DNA of 64,000 nt from Devosia sp. YR412 (GCF_900110945.1 NZ_FOFL01000003.1:124001-188000); one strand, 5' to 3'; shown: positions 9,777 to 20,163, counted from the stretch's first letter. Notes: generated from the letters alone by a model not told the origin. Numbers and translations are program-made.

Positions 9777-11017
9777 TGCAGGGCCTCGCCGGAAAGCGCC
9801 CTTGAGCGCAAGGTATCGAGGAAGCGGCCGGCCTCGGCCTGAGTGGCGATCAACGCTGGCACATCTTCGCCGGCCGTCACCATGGGTGCGGGCAGGGCGG
9901 TCAGCAGCGTCTCGGCACTGGCGAAGTCGCGGCGGGCGATGGCGCCTTCCAGCCGGCTCATCACCGCTTCGGGGCTATCGCCCTCGATCTCGCCGGTCGG
10001 GCGCAAAGCGATAGCCGAGCTGAACCAGTCGAGCGCGCCATCCTGCCATTGCGCATTGGGATCGGCCGGCTTGCCGGCCAGCATGGCGGGCAGCTCCTCG
10101 GCAAAGCGGCGGGCGATCACGTCTGGTCGCGGTAGGCCTGTCTCTGCCGCATTGGCGATAGCGGTAGGAATGGCCGCGCCCGGCGTTGCGGCGCGGAGGG
10201 CGGCCAGCTCGGTGGCATAGGGCCGGCCATTGGCAAAGGCGGTCTCGAAGCCCGAGAGAATCAGCGGCAGCTGCAGCACGGCCCCGATATCGCCGGGCTG
10301 GCTGGCGAGAGTGGCGGTGGTTTCGCTGACCGTGGTGTCCAGCGTGCGCAGGCCGGCTTCGGCCGTGCCGATGCGGGCGGCGATCTCATCGATCCGCGAG
10401 GTCAGTGCGGCCAGTTCGGTGCGGACAGCGTCCACGCCCGTGTCGGCGGGTGCATTGGCCAGCGAATCAACGCGCTCGGACAGGGTGGCGATTTCCGTTT
10501 CGATGGGAGCCAGATCCACGGGAGCGGTTTCCGCGGTCGTCGTCCCGGTCGACGCCGAGTCTTCCAGCGCGCCGATGCGCTGGTTGAGGGCGGCCAGTTC
10601 GGACTGGGTGGTCTGGGTCACCGTTTCCAGCTCGGGAATGGCGCTGGCGAAGCTGGCGATTCGTGGGTCGGCAGTGGGGGCCGGAGCAGGCGCCGAAGGC
10701 CAGAGGCCTGCCCAGGCGAGGCCATAAGCTGCGGCCAGGCCGAGCACGCCGCCGGCCACGGTGGCGGCAATGGGAAAGTTGGCGCTGGGCACAGGCGTGA
10801 CGGGCGCAGGCTTTGGCTCGGCCAGTTTCGGCTTGTCGCTCGGCGCGGGCTTGCTGGCCGCCGGTGCTGGCTCGGCCTTGGCCGTGCTGCTGCTGCCGGT
10901 CTCGCGCGCCTTGAGATCGAGCACGGGCGGCTTGACCGCGCCAGATTTGGTCTCGGGCTTGCTGGCCTCAGGCTTGCCCGAAGCCGGCTTGGGATCGTTG
11001 CCTGTCGTGTCCGCCAT
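9773..11017 (-). CDS. Mitofilin-like inner-membrane protein (COG4223 type)
   Basis: 414 residues: a disordered Pro/Lys/Ala-rich cytoplasmic N terminus (1-80), a single transmembrane segment (about 81-106), a long coiled coil (about 120-230) and a helical C-terminal domain. This architecture and its place between hemD and hemY are typical of the alphaproteobacterial relatives of mitochondrial Mic60/mitofilin, which shape intracytoplasmic or cristae membranes. A role in membrane architecture is known for homologues; here it is inferred. GAGGA precedes the ATG. The stop overlaps the hemY start, and 27 bp separate it from hemD. Confidence 0.8.
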   Translation of the reverse strand: MADTTGNDPKPASGKPEASKPETKSGAVKPPVLDLKARETGSSSTAKAEPAPAASKPAPSDKPKLAEPKPAPVTPVPSANFPIAATVAGGVLGLAAAYGLAWAGLWPSAPAPAPTADPRIASFASAIPELETVTQTTQSELAALNQRIGALEDSASTGTTTAETAPVDLAPIETEIATLSERVDSLANAPADTGVDAVRTELAALTSRIDEIAARIGTAEAGLRTLDTTVSETTATLASQPGDIGAVLQLPLILSGFETAFANGRPYATELAALRAATPGAAIPTAIANAAETGLPRPDVIARRFAEELPAMLAGKPADPNAQWQDGALDWFSSAIALRPTGEIEGDSPEAVMSRLEGAIARRDFASAETLLTALPAPMVTAGEDVPALIATQAEAGRFLDTLRSRALSGEALQ

Positions 11018-11044
11018 CGCAGGGTGTCCTCTCGTTGGAGCCGA

Positions 11045-11773
11045 TCATGGCCCAGTTTGCTCGCGCGCAACAGCCAAAGCCAGCGCCATCATCGCGTCTT
11101 CATCGGGCCGGTCGGCCAGGCTGATGCGGTTGAAATGCGCGCCCAGCAGCGGTTCGGCCACGGCCTCGCCCAGGCAGAGCATGGCAATCGCCTGCTTTTG
11201 CGCCCGGTCGAGCTTGGCTGTCAGGGTGGCAAAGATCTCGGCAGTGCGGCGCGAATAGGCCAGAACGGCGGTAATCTCGCCGCTCGCCAGGCTATCCAGA
11301 ATCGACGCAGGTAAAGCCTCGACGGCGACCATTTCGTAGATCTTGGCCGTTGCAACCATGATGCCGAGCGGCGCCAAAGCCTTGGCCAAGTCTGCGCTCT
11401 GATGCTTGCCGGTGGGATAAAAGATCGGCCCGCCCATGCGCGAGATGGTCATGGCATTGACCAGATCCTGTACCGCGCCGGCGGCGCTGCTGACGCGGAC
11501 AAAGCCGGCCGCGCTGGCATCGGCCGCCGTGCGATCGCCGACGGCAAATACCGGGAGATGGGCATAGGTGGCCACCACATCGCGCTCGACAAGGGTGCGC
11601 ACGGCATTGGCGCTGGTGAGCACCATGGCGGTAAAACCATCGGGCGGAGGGAGGCTGACATCCACGGCCTGCCGGATCATGACGGGCGCGACAACGGCCG
11701 CAATATCGAGCGCCGTCAGACGCGATAGCGTAGATTGCGCATCCGGTTCGGGCCGCGTCACCAGCATGGTCAT
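11045..11773 (-). CDS. hemD: Uroporphyrinogen-III synthase
   Basis: HemD closes hydroxymethylbilane to uroporphyrinogen III with inversion of ring D. The N-terminal motif VTRPEPDA is characteristic, and the rest shows the two alternating alpha/beta lobes of this poorly conserved family. I place the start at the ATG at 11773, giving 242 residues ([12 protein letters not shown]), because it overlaps the hemC stop in ATGA; an in-frame ATG nine codons further upstream would extend into hemC. It shares an operon with hemC (same pathway, preceding step) and the downstream mitofilin-like and hemY genes. Confidence 0.87.
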   Translation of the reverse strand: MTMLVTRPEPDAQSTLSRLTALDIAAVVAPVMIRQAVDVSLPPPDGFTAMVLTSANAVRTLVERDVVATYAHLPVFAVGDRTAADASAAGFVRVSSAAGAVQDLVNAMTISRMGGPIFYPTGKHQSADLAKALAPLGIMVATAKIYEMVAVEALPASILDSLASGEITAVLAYSRRTAEIFATLTAKLDRAQKQAIAMLCLGEAVAEPLLGAHFNRISLADRPDEDAMMALALAVAREQTGP

Positions 11774-12714
11774 GCGTTGGCCGCCCATTGCGCCAGCCAT
11801 TCGGTGCCAGCCTGGGCGATCAGTTCTTGGCCGACCTTTTGGCCGAGCGCCTGCGCATCGCTGCCGGTGGCAGCACTTTCAAAACTGGTCTTGCCGTCGA
11901 GGCTGAGGATCTGGCCCTTGAGGGTCAGCGTGCCGTTGCTGAGCGTGGTCAGCGCGCCGACCGGGGTGCGGCAGGAGCCGTCGAGCACGGCCAGCATAGC
12001 GCGTTCGGCGGTGATGGCGGTATGGGTTGGGACATGGTCGAGCGCTTCGACCAGCGCTGCCATGCGCGCGTCATCGCTGCGGACGGCAATGCCGATGGCG
12101 CCCTGTGCCGGCGCCGGCATGAAGATTTCTGGATCGAGCGGCGCCGTAGCGCGGTGGCCTTCGCCGAGGCGATTGAGTCCGGCCATGGCCAGCATGGTGC
12201 CGTCCGCCACGCCATCGAGCAGCTTTTGCAGCCGCGTTCCGACATTGCCGCGAAAGGGCACTATTTCGAGGTCCGGCCGCACCCGCAACACCTGGGCAGC
12301 ACGGCGAATCGAAGAGGTGCCGAATTTGCTGCGCTCGGCCACATGGTCGAGGCTTTGCACCTTCACCGACATGAAGGCGTCGCGCACATCCTCGCGTTCG
12401 AGGAAGGCGGCGAGACGGATGCCGTTGGGCAGGCGGGTCGCTACGTCTTTGCTGGAATGCACGCCGATATCGACCCGGCCACTCAGCATGGCCTCGTCGA
12501 TTTCCTTGGTGAACAGGCCCTTGCCGCCGATTTCGGTCAGGCTGGCATTGCTGGCCTGGCTGCGATCGCCACCGGTGGAAATCACCTCAATAGCGATGTC
12601 ATCTTCGCTGACGCCGTGGGCCTCGCTGAGCAGGCGTCGCAACAGTCGCGCCTGGGCGAGGGCCAACGGGCTGCCGCGTGTTCCGATCCGGGCGAAAGGT
12701 TGTGGCGATTGCAA
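11770..12714 (-). CDS. hemC: Hydroxymethylbilane synthase (porphobilinogen deaminase)
   Basis: A 314-residue enzyme that polymerises four porphobilinogen units into hydroxymethylbilane. Visible signatures are [14 protein letters not shown] at the N terminus, [12 protein letters not shown], the arginine-rich [13 protein letters not shown], and [11 protein letters not shown], whose cysteine carries the dipyrromethane cofactor. It is the first gene of the haem operon and is transcribed divergently from tsaD; only 58 bp separate the two starts, so that interval must hold both promoters. Full family length, no anomalies. Confidence 0.96.
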   Translation of the reverse strand: MQSPQPFARIGTRGSPLALAQARLLRRLLSEAHGVSEDDIAIEVISTGGDRSQASNASLTEIGGKGLFTKEIDEAMLSGRVDIGVHSSKDVATRLPNGIRLAAFLEREDVRDAFMSVKVQSLDHVAERSKFGTSSIRRAAQVLRVRPDLEIVPFRGNVGTRLQKLLDGVADGTMLAMAGLNRLGEGHRATAPLDPEIFMPAPAQGAIGIAVRSDDARMAALVEALDHVPTHTAITAERAMLAVLDGSCRTPVGALTTLSNGTLTLKGQILSLDGKTSFESAATGSDAQALGQKVGQELIAQAGTEWLAQWAANA

Positions 12715-12772
12715 AGGCGGAATGTCCTATAGTAGTCACAGGCTAACCCTCAAAGGGAGTAACCAGTTCGTC

Positions 12773-13852
12773 GTGACCGGGCAAGCACCAGCCATCATCC
12801 TTGGCATAGAGACCAGCTGCGACGAAACCGCGGCAGCCATTGTTCTGCGCGATCAATCCGGCAGGGGCGTAATCCGTTCCAATGTGGTGCGCAGCCAGCT
12901 CAACGAGCATGCGGCCTTTGGCGGCGTGGTTCCCGAACTGGCCGCCCGCGCCCATGTGACCTATCTCGACCATATCATCGCCCAGGCCTGCCGTGAGGCG
13001 GGTATTGAGTTGAGCGATGTCGATGCCATTGCAGCTACGGCTGGCCCCGGCCTGATCGGCGGCGTGCTGGTTGGCCTGACCACGGCCAAGGCGCTAGCCG
13101 CAGCGCTCGACAAGCCGCTGATTGCCGTCAATCACCTCGAAGGCCATGCCCTCACGGCCCGGCTGACCGATGGCGTGCAATTTCCCTATCTGATGCTGCT
13201 GGTTTCCGGCGGGCATAGCCAGTTCGTCCTGGTGCGCGGCGTCGGCGACTATGAGCGCTGGGGCACCACCATTGACGATGCCCTGGGCGAAGCCTTCGAC
13301 AAGGTGGCCAAGCTGCTCAGCCTCGGCCATCCCGGCGGGCCCGCGGTGGAACAGACCGCCAAGTCGGGCGATTCCAAGCGCTTCAAATTCCCGCGTCCGC
13401 TGCTGCGCGAGGCACGGCTGGATTTTTCCTTCTCCGGCCTCAAGACCGCCGTGCGGCTGCAGGCCGAGGCGCTGGCGCCGTTGAGCGATCAGGATGTCGC
13501 CGATATTGCAGCCAGCTTTCAGGCCGCGGTGGCCGAAATCGTCGCCGTGCGCTCGCGTCAGGCGCTGGAGAAGTTTGCCACGGAATTTCCGGGGCAGGAG
13601 ATGCGGTTGGTGGTTGCCGGCGGCGTGGCCGCCAATCAGCAGATCGGCAATGCCCTGCGTACGGTCTGTGCCACCGCCGGTGCCACGCTTATCGTGCCGC
13701 CGATTGCGCTCTGCACCGACAACGGTGCCATGGTGGCCTGGGCTGGTGCGGAGCGCTTTGCCTTGGGGGCGCAGGATGGCCTCAGCTTTGTCGCCCGCCC
13801 ACGCTGGCCGCTCGATCTCGATGACATGAAGGTCCAACCCGATGCGGCTTGA
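12773..13852 (+). CDS. tsaD: tRNA N6-adenosine threonylcarbamoyltransferase TsaD
   Basis: TsaD transfers the threonylcarbamoyl group to A37 of ANN-decoding tRNAs with TsaB and TsaE. The N-terminal [13 protein letters not shown], the metal-binding [11 protein letters not shown] and [11 protein letters not shown] are all present. I choose the GTG at 12773 (359 residues), preceded by AAAGGGAG; the frame stays open far upstream across hemC, and an ATG at 12722 would add 17 unlikely residues and crowd the divergent promoter. The end overlaps gpsA by 11 bp, starting a plus-strand operon tsaD-gpsA-yciI-EVE. Confidence 0.94.
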   Translation: MTGQAPAIILGIETSCDETAAAIVLRDQSGRGVIRSNVVRSQLNEHAAFGGVVPELAARAHVTYLDHIIAQACREAGIELSDVDAIAATAGPGLIGGVLVGLTTAKALAAALDKPLIAVNHLEGHALTARLTDGVQFPYLMLLVSGGHSQFVLVRGVGDYERWGTTIDDALGEAFDKVAKLLSLGHPGGPAVEQTAKSGDSKRFKFPRPLLREARLDFSFSGLKTAVRLQAEALAPLSDQDVADIAASFQAAVAEIVAVRSRQALEKFATEFPGQEMRLVVAGGVAANQQIGNALRTVCATAGATLIVPPIALCTDNGAMVAWAGAERFALGAQDGLSFVARPRWPLDLDDMKVQPDAA

Positions 13853-14828
13853 AACGGTTCTCGTCATCGGCGGTGGCGCGTGGGGCACGGCTTTGGCACA
13901 GGCCGCAGCCATGGCCGGGCGGCAGGTGTCGCTGGTAGCCCGTGATGCGACGCAGGTCGATGAGATCAATACGCAACATACAAACAGCCGATATCTTGCC
14001 AACCAAGTGCTGCATGCCAATGTCACCGCCACGACTGTCGCGTCCGACGCCGATATCATCATCCTCGCCGTCCCCGCCCAATCCAGCCGAACGGCGCTCG
14101 GCGCACTTGATCCTGCGCTGCTGGCCGGCAAGCCGGTTGTTCTCTCCGCCAAGGGCCTCGAAACCGGCACGCTGGATCGCCAGTCGGAAATTCTCACCGA
14201 CATGGCGCCGGATGCCATTCCCTACGTCCTCTCCGGCCCGAGTTTCGCCGCCGACGTGGCCGCTGGCCGGCCAACCGCCGTGACGCTGGCCGGTGATGAT
14301 GCCGAAGCAACCTCCGCTCTCGCCGCAGCCCTAGCCGGTCCGAGCTTTCGGCCCTATGCCGCCGATGATCGGATTGGCGTCGAAGTGGCTGGAGCCCTGA
14401 AGAATGTTTACGCACTGGCTTGCGGTGCCGTGGAAGGCGCCGAGCTCGGTGCCTCCGCCCGCTCCGCCCTCATCGCCCGGGCCTTCGCTGAAATGAGCCG
14501 CATGGTGTCGGCCATGGGCGGTTCCGCCTCGACGCTGACGGGGCTAGCCGGGCTGGGCGATCTGACGCTGACCTGCACCTCGGTGCAGTCGCGCAATTAC
14601 CAGTTCGGTATGGCGCTGGGCCGCGGCGAAAGCGTCGAAGCGATTCTCGCGTCCGGCGCTAAGCTCGCTGAGGGCGTTGCGACCACACCCGTCGCCGATG
14701 CGCTGGCTAAAAGCCTTGATGTCGATGCGCCGCTGATTGCCGCTGTACAAGCCGTGTTGAGCGGCGAGGCCAATATTGCCAAAGTGGTGGCCGGGCTGAT
14801 GTCCCGCCCCCTGAAACGTGAGGACTGA
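13842..14828 (+). CDS. gpsA: Glycerol-3-phosphate dehydrogenase [NAD(P)+]
   Basis: GpsA reduces dihydroxyacetone phosphate to sn-glycerol 3-phosphate, the backbone precursor of phospholipids. The 328-residue protein has the N-terminal nucleotide-binding [14 protein letters not shown], the catalytic-lysine region [16 protein letters not shown], and [14 protein letters not shown]. Its ATG lies inside the last codons of tsaD and its stop abuts the ATG of the next gene, so it is embedded in a tightly packed operon. The tsaD-gpsA-YciI-EVE order is common in Hyphomicrobiales. Confidence 0.96.
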   Translation: MRLETVLVIGGGAWGTALAQAAAMAGRQVSLVARDATQVDEINTQHTNSRYLANQVLHANVTATTVASDADIIILAVPAQSSRTALGALDPALLAGKPVVLSAKGLETGTLDRQSEILTDMAPDAIPYVLSGPSFAADVAAGRPTAVTLAGDDAEATSALAAALAGPSFRPYAADDRIGVEVAGALKNVYALACGAVEGAELGASARSALIARAFAEMSRMVSAMGGSASTLTGLAGLGDLTLTCTSVQSRNYQFGMALGRGESVEAILASGAKLAEGVATTPVADALAKSLDVDAPLIAAVQAVLSGEANIAKVVAGLMSRPLKRED

Positions 14829-15122
14829 ATGCTCTACGCCCTGATTGCCAAGGACGCGCCTGGCGCGCTGGACAAGCGCCTTGCCACCCGCCCGGTCCAT
14901 CTGGAACATCTCGAAAGCGCAGGCCAGAAGCTGCGCCTGGCCGGGGCGCTGCTGGACGCGGATGGCAAGCCGGAAGGCTCCATCGTCGTCTATGAGGCCG
15001 AAACCATCGAAGAGGCGACAGCCTTCTTCAATGCCGATCCTTTCGTCAAGGAAGGCATTTTTGCCAGCACCGAGATCAAGCCCTGGCGCCTCGCCTATGA
15101 CCACATGTCGCCGAAGGCCTGA
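14829..15122 (+). CDS. YciI family protein
   Basis: A 97-residue ferredoxin-like-fold protein with the YciI pattern: an N-terminal YALIAKDAPGALDKRLATRP, then EHLE, a GALLDADGKPEGS turn and a C-terminal FVKEGIFASTEIKPW. Family members have a conserved His-Asp pair and have been linked to dehydrochlorination-like or muconolactone-type chemistry, but most, this one included, have no known substrate. It starts immediately after the gpsA stop and is followed five bases later by the EVE-domain gene, so the three are almost certainly cotranscribed. Confidence 0.9.
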   Translation: MLYALIAKDAPGALDKRLATRPVHLEHLESAGQKLRLAGALLDADGKPEGSIVVYEAETIEEATAFFNADPFVKEGIFASTEIKPWRLAYDHMSPKA

Positions 15123-15127
15123 TCGAT

Positions 15128-15562
15128 ATGGCCTATTGGTTGATGAAGTCCGAGCCCGATGTGTTTTCCTTTGACGACCTGGTCGCCAAGAACAAGCGCG
15201 GGGTGATGGAAGAGTGGCATGGCGTACGCAACTACGCAGCGCGCAACAATATGAAGGCCATGGAGCTGGGCGACCAGGCCTTTTTCTACCACTCCAATGT
15301 CGGCAAGGAGATCGTCGGCATCATGAAAGTGGTGGGCCTGGCGCATCCCGATTCGACCGCCGAGCTCAATGCCAAGGGCGAAGTGGTCTGGGAATGCGTC
15401 GACATGGAAGCGGTCAAGCCGCTGCCCAAGCCGGTAACCCTGGCCACGGTCAAGGCAACGCCGGAACTGAGTGAACTTGAACTGGTGAAGCTGTCGCGGC
15501 TGTCGGTGTCGAAGGTTTCCGACACGGAATGGAAGCTCATCTGCCAGATGGGCGGACTTTAA
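15128..15562 (+). CDS. EVE-domain (PUA-like) protein, Thyn1 type
   Basis: 144 residues with the EVE signature AYWLMKSEPDVFSFDDL at the N terminus, WHGVRNYAARNNMK and YHSNVGKEIVGIMKV. EVE domains are PUA-related readers proposed to bind modified cytosine in DNA or modified RNA. The aromatic-cage residues seem retained. In alphaproteobacteria it is regularly found behind gpsA and YciI; the reason is unknown. Stand-alone EVE proteins are sometimes linked to restriction systems, but no restriction gene is nearby. Confidence 0.93.
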   Translation: MAYWLMKSEPDVFSFDDLVAKNKRGVMEEWHGVRNYAARNNMKAMELGDQAFFYHSNVGKEIVGIMKVVGLAHPDSTAELNAKGEVVWECVDMEAVKPLPKPVTLATVKATPELSELELVKLSRLSVSKVSDTEWKLICQMGGL

Positions 15563-15610
15563 ACGCCGTGATATTGTCCCCGTGCGCTATCTGGCGCCGG
15601 GGGAAACATC

Positions 15611-16015
15611 ATGATTTCGCATTTTGCCGTCAATTGGCTGGCCGTCATCCTGGCCACGCTTGCCGCCTTCGCCTTTGGTGCGGTCTGGTATATGGGGCTC
15701 TCAAAGCAGTGGCTCGCTGCCGTGGGCAAGACGCGCGAACAGCTCAACGTCGGCTACACGCCCTTCATCTGGTCAGTGCTGGTCGAGCTGGTGATGGCCT
15801 ATTTCATCGCCACGCTGACGCCGGCCATCCTTGGCGAAATCACCGTCGCCAATGGGTTGATCGTCGCCGCCCATCTGTGGTTCGGCTTCGTGCTCACCTC
15901 GATGATCATGAACCATCGCTATGAAGGCATGAAGTGGTCGCTGACCCTGATCAATAGCTTGCACCTGCTTGGCGTGCTGCTGATCCAGGGCGCGGTGATC
16001 GGGGTGTTTGGCTAA
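15611..16015 (+). CDS. DUF1761 membrane protein
   Basis: A 134-residue protein with four hydrophobic segments: an N-terminal INWLAVILATLAAFAFGAVWY-type helix, then about 55-75, 80-100 and 112-133. It fits the DUF1761 family of small integral membrane proteins, which has no assigned function. It lies 48 bp after the EVE gene and may end that operon; its stop is four bases from the stop of the convergent ispZ. Confidence 0.82.
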   Translation: MISHFAVNWLAVILATLAAFAFGAVWYMGLSKQWLAAVGKTREQLNVGYTPFIWSVLVELVMAYFIATLTPAILGEITVANGLIVAAHLWFGFVLTSMIMNHRYEGMKWSLTLINSLHLLGVLLIQGAVIGVFG

Positions 16016-16019
16016 GGCT

Positions 16020-16691
16020 TTAGCTCTCGACGACGATCGGCGGCACGTGCTTTGGCTCGGCCGCCGGCGCATATTTGTTGAGCAGGCTGACTTGGCTGAT
16101 CGAGAAGATCACGGTCAGCGGCATGACGCCCCACACTTTGAAATTGATCCAGACATCAGACGAAAAATTGCGCCATAGCACTTCGTTGATCACGGCCAGC
16201 AGCACGAAGAACAGACCCCAGTTGAGGGTGAGCTTGCTCCAGCCCTCTTCGCGCAGCTTGTAGACATCGCCAAAGACATACTTCAGCAGCGACTGTTTGA
16301 AGATCAGGCCGCCCAGCAGGGTTGCGGCAAACAGGCCGTTGGTGATCGTCGGTTTGATCATGATGAAGGCGGGGTCGCGGAAATACAGCGTCAACCCGCC
16401 GAAGACCAGAACGACCACGCCGGTCACCAGCGGCATGATGGCGATCTTTTTGAGGATGAACCAGGTCAGCACCAGCGAGATCAGCATGGCGGCCATGAAC
16501 ACGGCCGTGGCGAAGACAATAGCCTGTCCGCCAAACCATCCGCTCAAGGTTGCACTGCCATCGAGAATGGCTTCGCCGCGCGCATTGGCGATGAAAAACG
16601 TGACCAGCGGACCCAACTCGAGCGCCATTTTGATGACCTGCGGACGCAATTCGTCCCAGTTGATCTCGGGCTCGGCGGTTTTCTCGGTCAT
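16020..16691 (-). CDS. ispZ: Inner membrane-spanning septation protein A (IspZ/YciB)
   Basis: 223 residues with five or six transmembrane helices and the family pattern LGPLVTFFIANARGEA near the N terminus, IKPTITNGLFAATLLGGL, and EVLWRNFSSDVWINFKVWG. YciB/IspZ proteins are involved in cell-envelope synthesis and septation. It is the distal gene of dapF-mtaB-ftsY-ispZ, an order widely shared by Hyphomicrobiales, and lies 95 bp downstream of ftsY. Confidence 0.92.
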   Translation of the reverse strand: MTEKTAEPEINWDELRPQVIKMALELGPLVTFFIANARGEAILDGSATLSGWFGGQAIVFATAVFMAAMLISLVLTWFILKKIAIMPLVTGVVVLVFGGLTLYFRDPAFIMIKPTITNGLFAATLLGGLIFKQSLLKYVFGDVYKLREEGWSKLTLNWGLFFVLLAVINEVLWRNFSSDVWINFKVWGVMPLTVIFSISQVSLLNKYAPAAEPKHVPPIVVES

Positions 16692-16786
16692 GTGTCAGAA
16701 CTCGTTAGGTGCGACGCGGGGACAATGTGAGGGCAATGATCCCCGCATGCAAGGCGGGATAGTCCCCAAGCATGGTCAGATTGCGG

Positions 16787-17995
16787 CTACTCGGTCCCCG
16801 CGATGGCCCGGGCAAACTCGGAGGCGGTAAACGGTTCGAGATCACCGACGCTTTCGCCGACGCCGATGAAATGCACCGGCAGGCCGAATTTCTTGGCGAT
16901 GGCGACGAGAATGCCGCCGCGCGCCGTGCCGTCGAGCTTGGTCATGACGAGGCCCGTCACACCGGCGCGCTGGCCGAAGATTTCGACCTGCTTCAGCGCA
17001 TTCTGGCCGGTTGTGGCATCGAGCGTCAGCAGCGTCGCATGCGGCGCACTGGGATCGACCTTCTTGATGACGCGGATGACCTTTTCCAGCTCGTTCATCA
17101 GCTCGTCGCGGTTCTGCAGCCGGCCGGCCGTGTCGATGATCAGGATGTCGCGACCTTCGGCACGCGCCTGGGTGACTGCATCGAAGGCCAGCCCCGAGGC
17201 ATCGGCGCCGGCCGGACGCGAAATCACCGGCGCATTGGTGCGCTGGCCCCAGACCTGCAATTGCTCGATAGCGGCAGCGCGGAAGGTATCGCCGGCCGCC
17301 AGCATCACCGACTTGCCCTGGTCGGCAAATTGCTGCGCCAGCTTGCCAATGGTCGTGGTCTTGCCCGAGCCGTTGACGCCGATCATCAGGATGATGAAGG
17401 GCTTTTGGGCGTCGTCGATGACCAGTGGTCGCGCGACCGGGCCGAGCACTTTTTCGACCTCGGCTGTCAGCACGGCACGCACATCTTCGCCGCTCACATC
17501 GCGGTCGAAACGATCGCGGCGCAGGGTTTCGGTGATGGCCATGGCCGTTTCCATGCCGAGATCGGCCTGAATGAGAACGTCTTCCAACTCGTCCAGCGTC
17601 GCATTGTCCAGCTTGCGCTTGGTGAAAACCGAGGTGATCGAGCCGGTCAGCTGGTCGGACGAGCGTTTGAGGCCCGTGGTCAGCCGGGCAAACCAGCTCT
17701 GGCGCGGCGGCTCGATGGGGACGTCCACAATGGCCGGCGGATCGATCGCCACGACCATGGTCGGCTGTGGCTCCGGCTCCTCGATCGCCTCGACATAGTC
17801 GGGCGTGGTCTCGGGCGGGCCGGGCAAGGGGACGGTATCGGGCTCAGGCGCAGGCTGCGGCTCTGGCGTCGGCGCGACGGGTTCGGGTGCTGGGACCGGC
17901 GCTTCCGGCACAGCTTCAGGCGGCGCCGGCGGTTGCACGACGGGCGTCTCGCCGCCGAACAGGCGCTGGAAGAATCCCGGCTTCTTGTCATTCAT
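16787..17995 (-). CDS. ftsY: Signal recognition particle receptor FtsY
   Basis: FtsY docks ribosome-nascent chain-SRP complexes at the inner membrane. The 402-residue protein has a Pro/Glu-rich acidic A domain (about 15-95), then a helical N domain and GTPase G domain with GVNGSGKTTTIGKLA, ILIIDTAGRLQ and TKLDGTARGG. The N-terminal region contains degenerate Pro-Glu/Pro-Ala repeats, common in this part of FtsY. Its partner Ffh is encoded 6 kb away at 24111. It is cotranscribed with mtaB (28-bp gap) and upstream dapF. Confidence 0.96.
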   Translation of the reverse strand: MNDKKPGFFQRLFGGETPVVQPPAPPEAVPEAPVPAPEPVAPTPEPQPAPEPDTVPLPGPPETTPDYVEAIEEPEPQPTMVVAIDPPAIVDVPIEPPRQSWFARLTTGLKRSSDQLTGSITSVFTKRKLDNATLDELEDVLIQADLGMETAMAITETLRRDRFDRDVSGEDVRAVLTAEVEKVLGPVARPLVIDDAQKPFIILMIGVNGSGKTTTIGKLAQQFADQGKSVMLAAGDTFRAAAIEQLQVWGQRTNAPVISRPAGADASGLAFDAVTQARAEGRDILIIDTAGRLQNRDELMNELEKVIRVIKKVDPSAPHATLLTLDATTGQNALKQVEIFGQRAGVTGLVMTKLDGTARGGILVAIAKKFGLPVHFIGVGESVGDLEPFTASEFARAIAGTE

Positions 17996-18022
17996 ATGTG
18001 GTGCCTTTGAAGAGTGCCCGGA

Positions 18023-19288
18023 TCAGGCCGCCTGGCGCAGGGTTTCACCCAGCAGGCCCTGCCCTGCAGTGCCGGTAATGCGAACGGAAAGCAAGGCGCC
18101 CGCGGGCGCGCCGGGCATGGCGATGGGCAGGAAATGCTCGGTGCGGCCGAGTTCATTGTGTTCCACCAGCACGGTCTCCACCTTGCCGACGCGCGAGGCG
18201 CAGAGCCTGGCGAACTGGGCTTCGCCTGCCGCCCGCAGCTGCGCTGCCCGATGGCGCGCAATCCGGCCATCAACCTGCGGCATGCGCGCGGCCGGCGTGC
18301 CTTCGCGCTGCGAATAGGGGAAGACATGCAGATAGGTCAGGTCCGCCTCGCTGATGATATCAAGCGTATTGGCGAACATGGCGTCGGTCTCGGTCGGGAA
18401 GCCGGCGATGATATCGGCGCCAAACACCATGTCGGGGCGTAAGGCGCGCAGCTTGCCGACAATCTCCAGCGCATCGGCGCGGCTGTGCCGCCGCTTCATG
18501 CGCTTCAGGATCAGGTCATCGCCCGATTGCAGGCTGAGATGCAGATGCGGCATCAGTTTGCGGTCATTGGCAATAGCATCGTAAAGCGCTTCGTCGGCCT
18601 CGATGGAATCAATGGACGAGATGCGCAGCCGTGGCAGGTCGGGCACATGGCGCAGGATGGCCTGCACCAGCTTGCCCAGCGTCGGCATGCCGGGCAGGTC
18701 GGGGCCATAGGAGGTGATATCGACGCCGGTGAGCACCACTTCGCGATAGCCGTTGGCGACGAGCTTTTTGACCTGTTCCACCACCATGCCCATCGGCACC
18801 GAGCGCGACGGGCCGCGGCCGAAGGGGATGATGCAGAAGGTGCAGCGATGGTCGCAGCCATTCTGCACCTGCACGAACCCGCGAACGCGGCCGTCCATGC
18901 CTTCGATCAGATGGCCAGCGGTTTCCCGCACGCTCATGATGTCGTTGACCTGCACCTTGTCATTGAGGGGCAGGCCAAACACCATGGGTGCATAGCTTTT
19001 GGCGCGCAGCTTGTCGTCATTGCCGATCACCAGGTCGACCTCGGCCATGTCGCCAAAGCTGCGCGCTTCGGTCTGGGCCGCGCAGCCGGTGACGATGATG
19101 CGGGCATCCGGATTATCGCGGCGGGCCTTGCGCACGGCGCGCCTGGCCTGGCTCACCGCCTCGGCGGTCACCGCGCAGGTATTGATGATCACCGCATTGT
19201 CGAGCCCGGCCTTTTCAGCCTCGGCCTGCATCACCGTGGCTTCATAGGCATTGAGCCTGCAGCCAAAGCTCAGCGTTTCGACGGCCAT
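18023..19288 (-). CDS. mtaB: tRNA t6A37 methylthiotransferase MtaB
   Basis: A 421-residue radical-SAM methylthiotransferase that converts t6A37 to ms2t6A in ANN-decoding tRNAs. The N-terminal UPF0004 domain supplies cysteines in GCRLNAYE, NTCAVTAEA and VTGCAAQTEA; the radical SAM cluster is CDHRCTFCIIPFGRG; a TRAM-like tail follows. It modifies the same adenosine that TsaD, encoded 5 kb away, threonylcarbamoylates. The ATG overlaps the dapF stop by one base (TGATG). Confidence 0.94.
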   Translation of the reverse strand: MAVETLSFGCRLNAYEATVMQAEAEKAGLDNAVIINTCAVTAEAVSQARRAVRKARRDNPDARIIVTGCAAQTEARSFGDMAEVDLVIGNDDKLRAKSYAPMVFGLPLNDKVQVNDIMSVRETAGHLIEGMDGRVRGFVQVQNGCDHRCTFCIIPFGRGPSRSVPMGMVVEQVKKLVANGYREVVLTGVDITSYGPDLPGMPTLGKLVQAILRHVPDLPRLRISSIDSIEADEALYDAIANDRKLMPHLHLSLQSGDDLILKRMKRRHSRADALEIVGKLRALRPDMVFGADIIAGFPTETDAMFANTLDIISEADLTYLHVFPYSQREGTPAARMPQVDGRIARHRAAQLRAAGEAQFARLCASRVGKVETVLVEHNELGRTEHFLPIAMPGAPAGALLSVRITGTAGQGLLGETLRQAA

Positions 19289-20163
19289 CAGGCCGCCACC
19301 TCATTGCGCGCCCAGAGGCCGGACAGGGGATCGAGCGTGCCGGTCCATTCGAGCTCGGCGGCGCCGGTCAGCACCACATGGTCGTCATCGCGCCATTCGA
19401 TGAACAGGTCACCACCGGGCACGGTAACGGTCGCGGCACGCGCCGTGCGGCGGGTGCGAGCGCCATTGACCAGCGCGGCGCAGGCGGCGGTGCCGCAGGC
19501 TTCGGTGAGGCCAGCACCGCGTTCCCAGGTGCGCAGGATGATCTTGTCCGGTGCCATGACCTGGGCGATGGAAATATTGGCGCGTTCGGGAAAGATCGGA
19601 TGGTTTTCCAGCATCGGGCCAAAACGGTCCAGCGCATAGCTCCACACATCCTGGTTGACCCAGAAAGTGGCATGCGGATTGCCCATCGAGGCGACCGATG
19701 GCGAATGCAGAACCGGCGCATCGATCGGTCCGATCTGCAGTTCGATCTTGCGCGTATCGGCAAATTCCTCGGCCAGCGGAATCTCGTACCACGCGAGTTT
19801 GGGTGTGCCCATGTCGACGGTCACGAGCCCATCGTCGCGCTCTTCGCCAAACAGAATGCCAGCCACGGTTTCGAAGGTAAACTGCTGGCGGCCCTGCTCT
19901 TTGGTCAGCGCCTGTACCACGCAGCGCATGCCATTGCCGCAGGCCTGGGCGCGCGTGCCGTCGGAATTGATGATGTCCACATAGGCCACGGTGCCCGGGA
20001 TCTTGGGATCATGGATGGCCATGATCTGATCGAACTTTGTGCCGGGCGTCCCATCGATGGCAATGGCGGCAGCCGCCGTCACGCGGTCGCCGCGGCCACG
20101 CATGTCGACGACGATGATCTGGTTGCCCAGCCCGTTCATCTTGAGAAAGGGGACAGCGCTCAC
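19288..20163 (-). CDS. dapF: Diaminopimelate epimerase
   Basis: DapF interconverts LL- and meso-diaminopimelate, the last step before lysine and the peptidoglycan cross-link residue. The 291-residue sequence has both catalytic cysteines, in QACGNGMRC and [10 protein letters not shown], and the N-terminal [12 protein letters not shown] (the usual N-D pair reads N-Q here). It is the first gene of the minus-strand operon with mtaB, ftsY and ispZ, and is divergent from the acyltransferase at 20403. asd, which feeds the same pathway, is at 39837. Confidence 0.95.
   Translation of the reverse strand: MSAVPFLKMNGLGNQIIVVDMRGRGDRVTAAAAIAIDGTPGTKFDQIMAIHDPKIPGTVAYVDIINSDGTRAQACGNGMRCVVQALTKEQGRQQFTFETVAGILFGEERDDGLVTVDMGTPKLAWYEIPLAEEFADTRKIELQIGPIDAPVLHSPSVASMGNPHATFWVNQDVWSYALDRFGPMLENHPIFPERANISIAQVMAPDKIILRTWERGAGLTEACGTAACAALVNGARTRRTARAATVTVPGGDLFIEWRDDDHVVLTGAAELEWTGTLDPLSGLWARNEVAA

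Noticed and set aside
11735..12772. Long upstream extension of the tsaD frame
   Set aside because: It runs antisense through hemC and encodes Arg/Ser-rich sequence. TsaD similarity begins only after the GTG at 12773.
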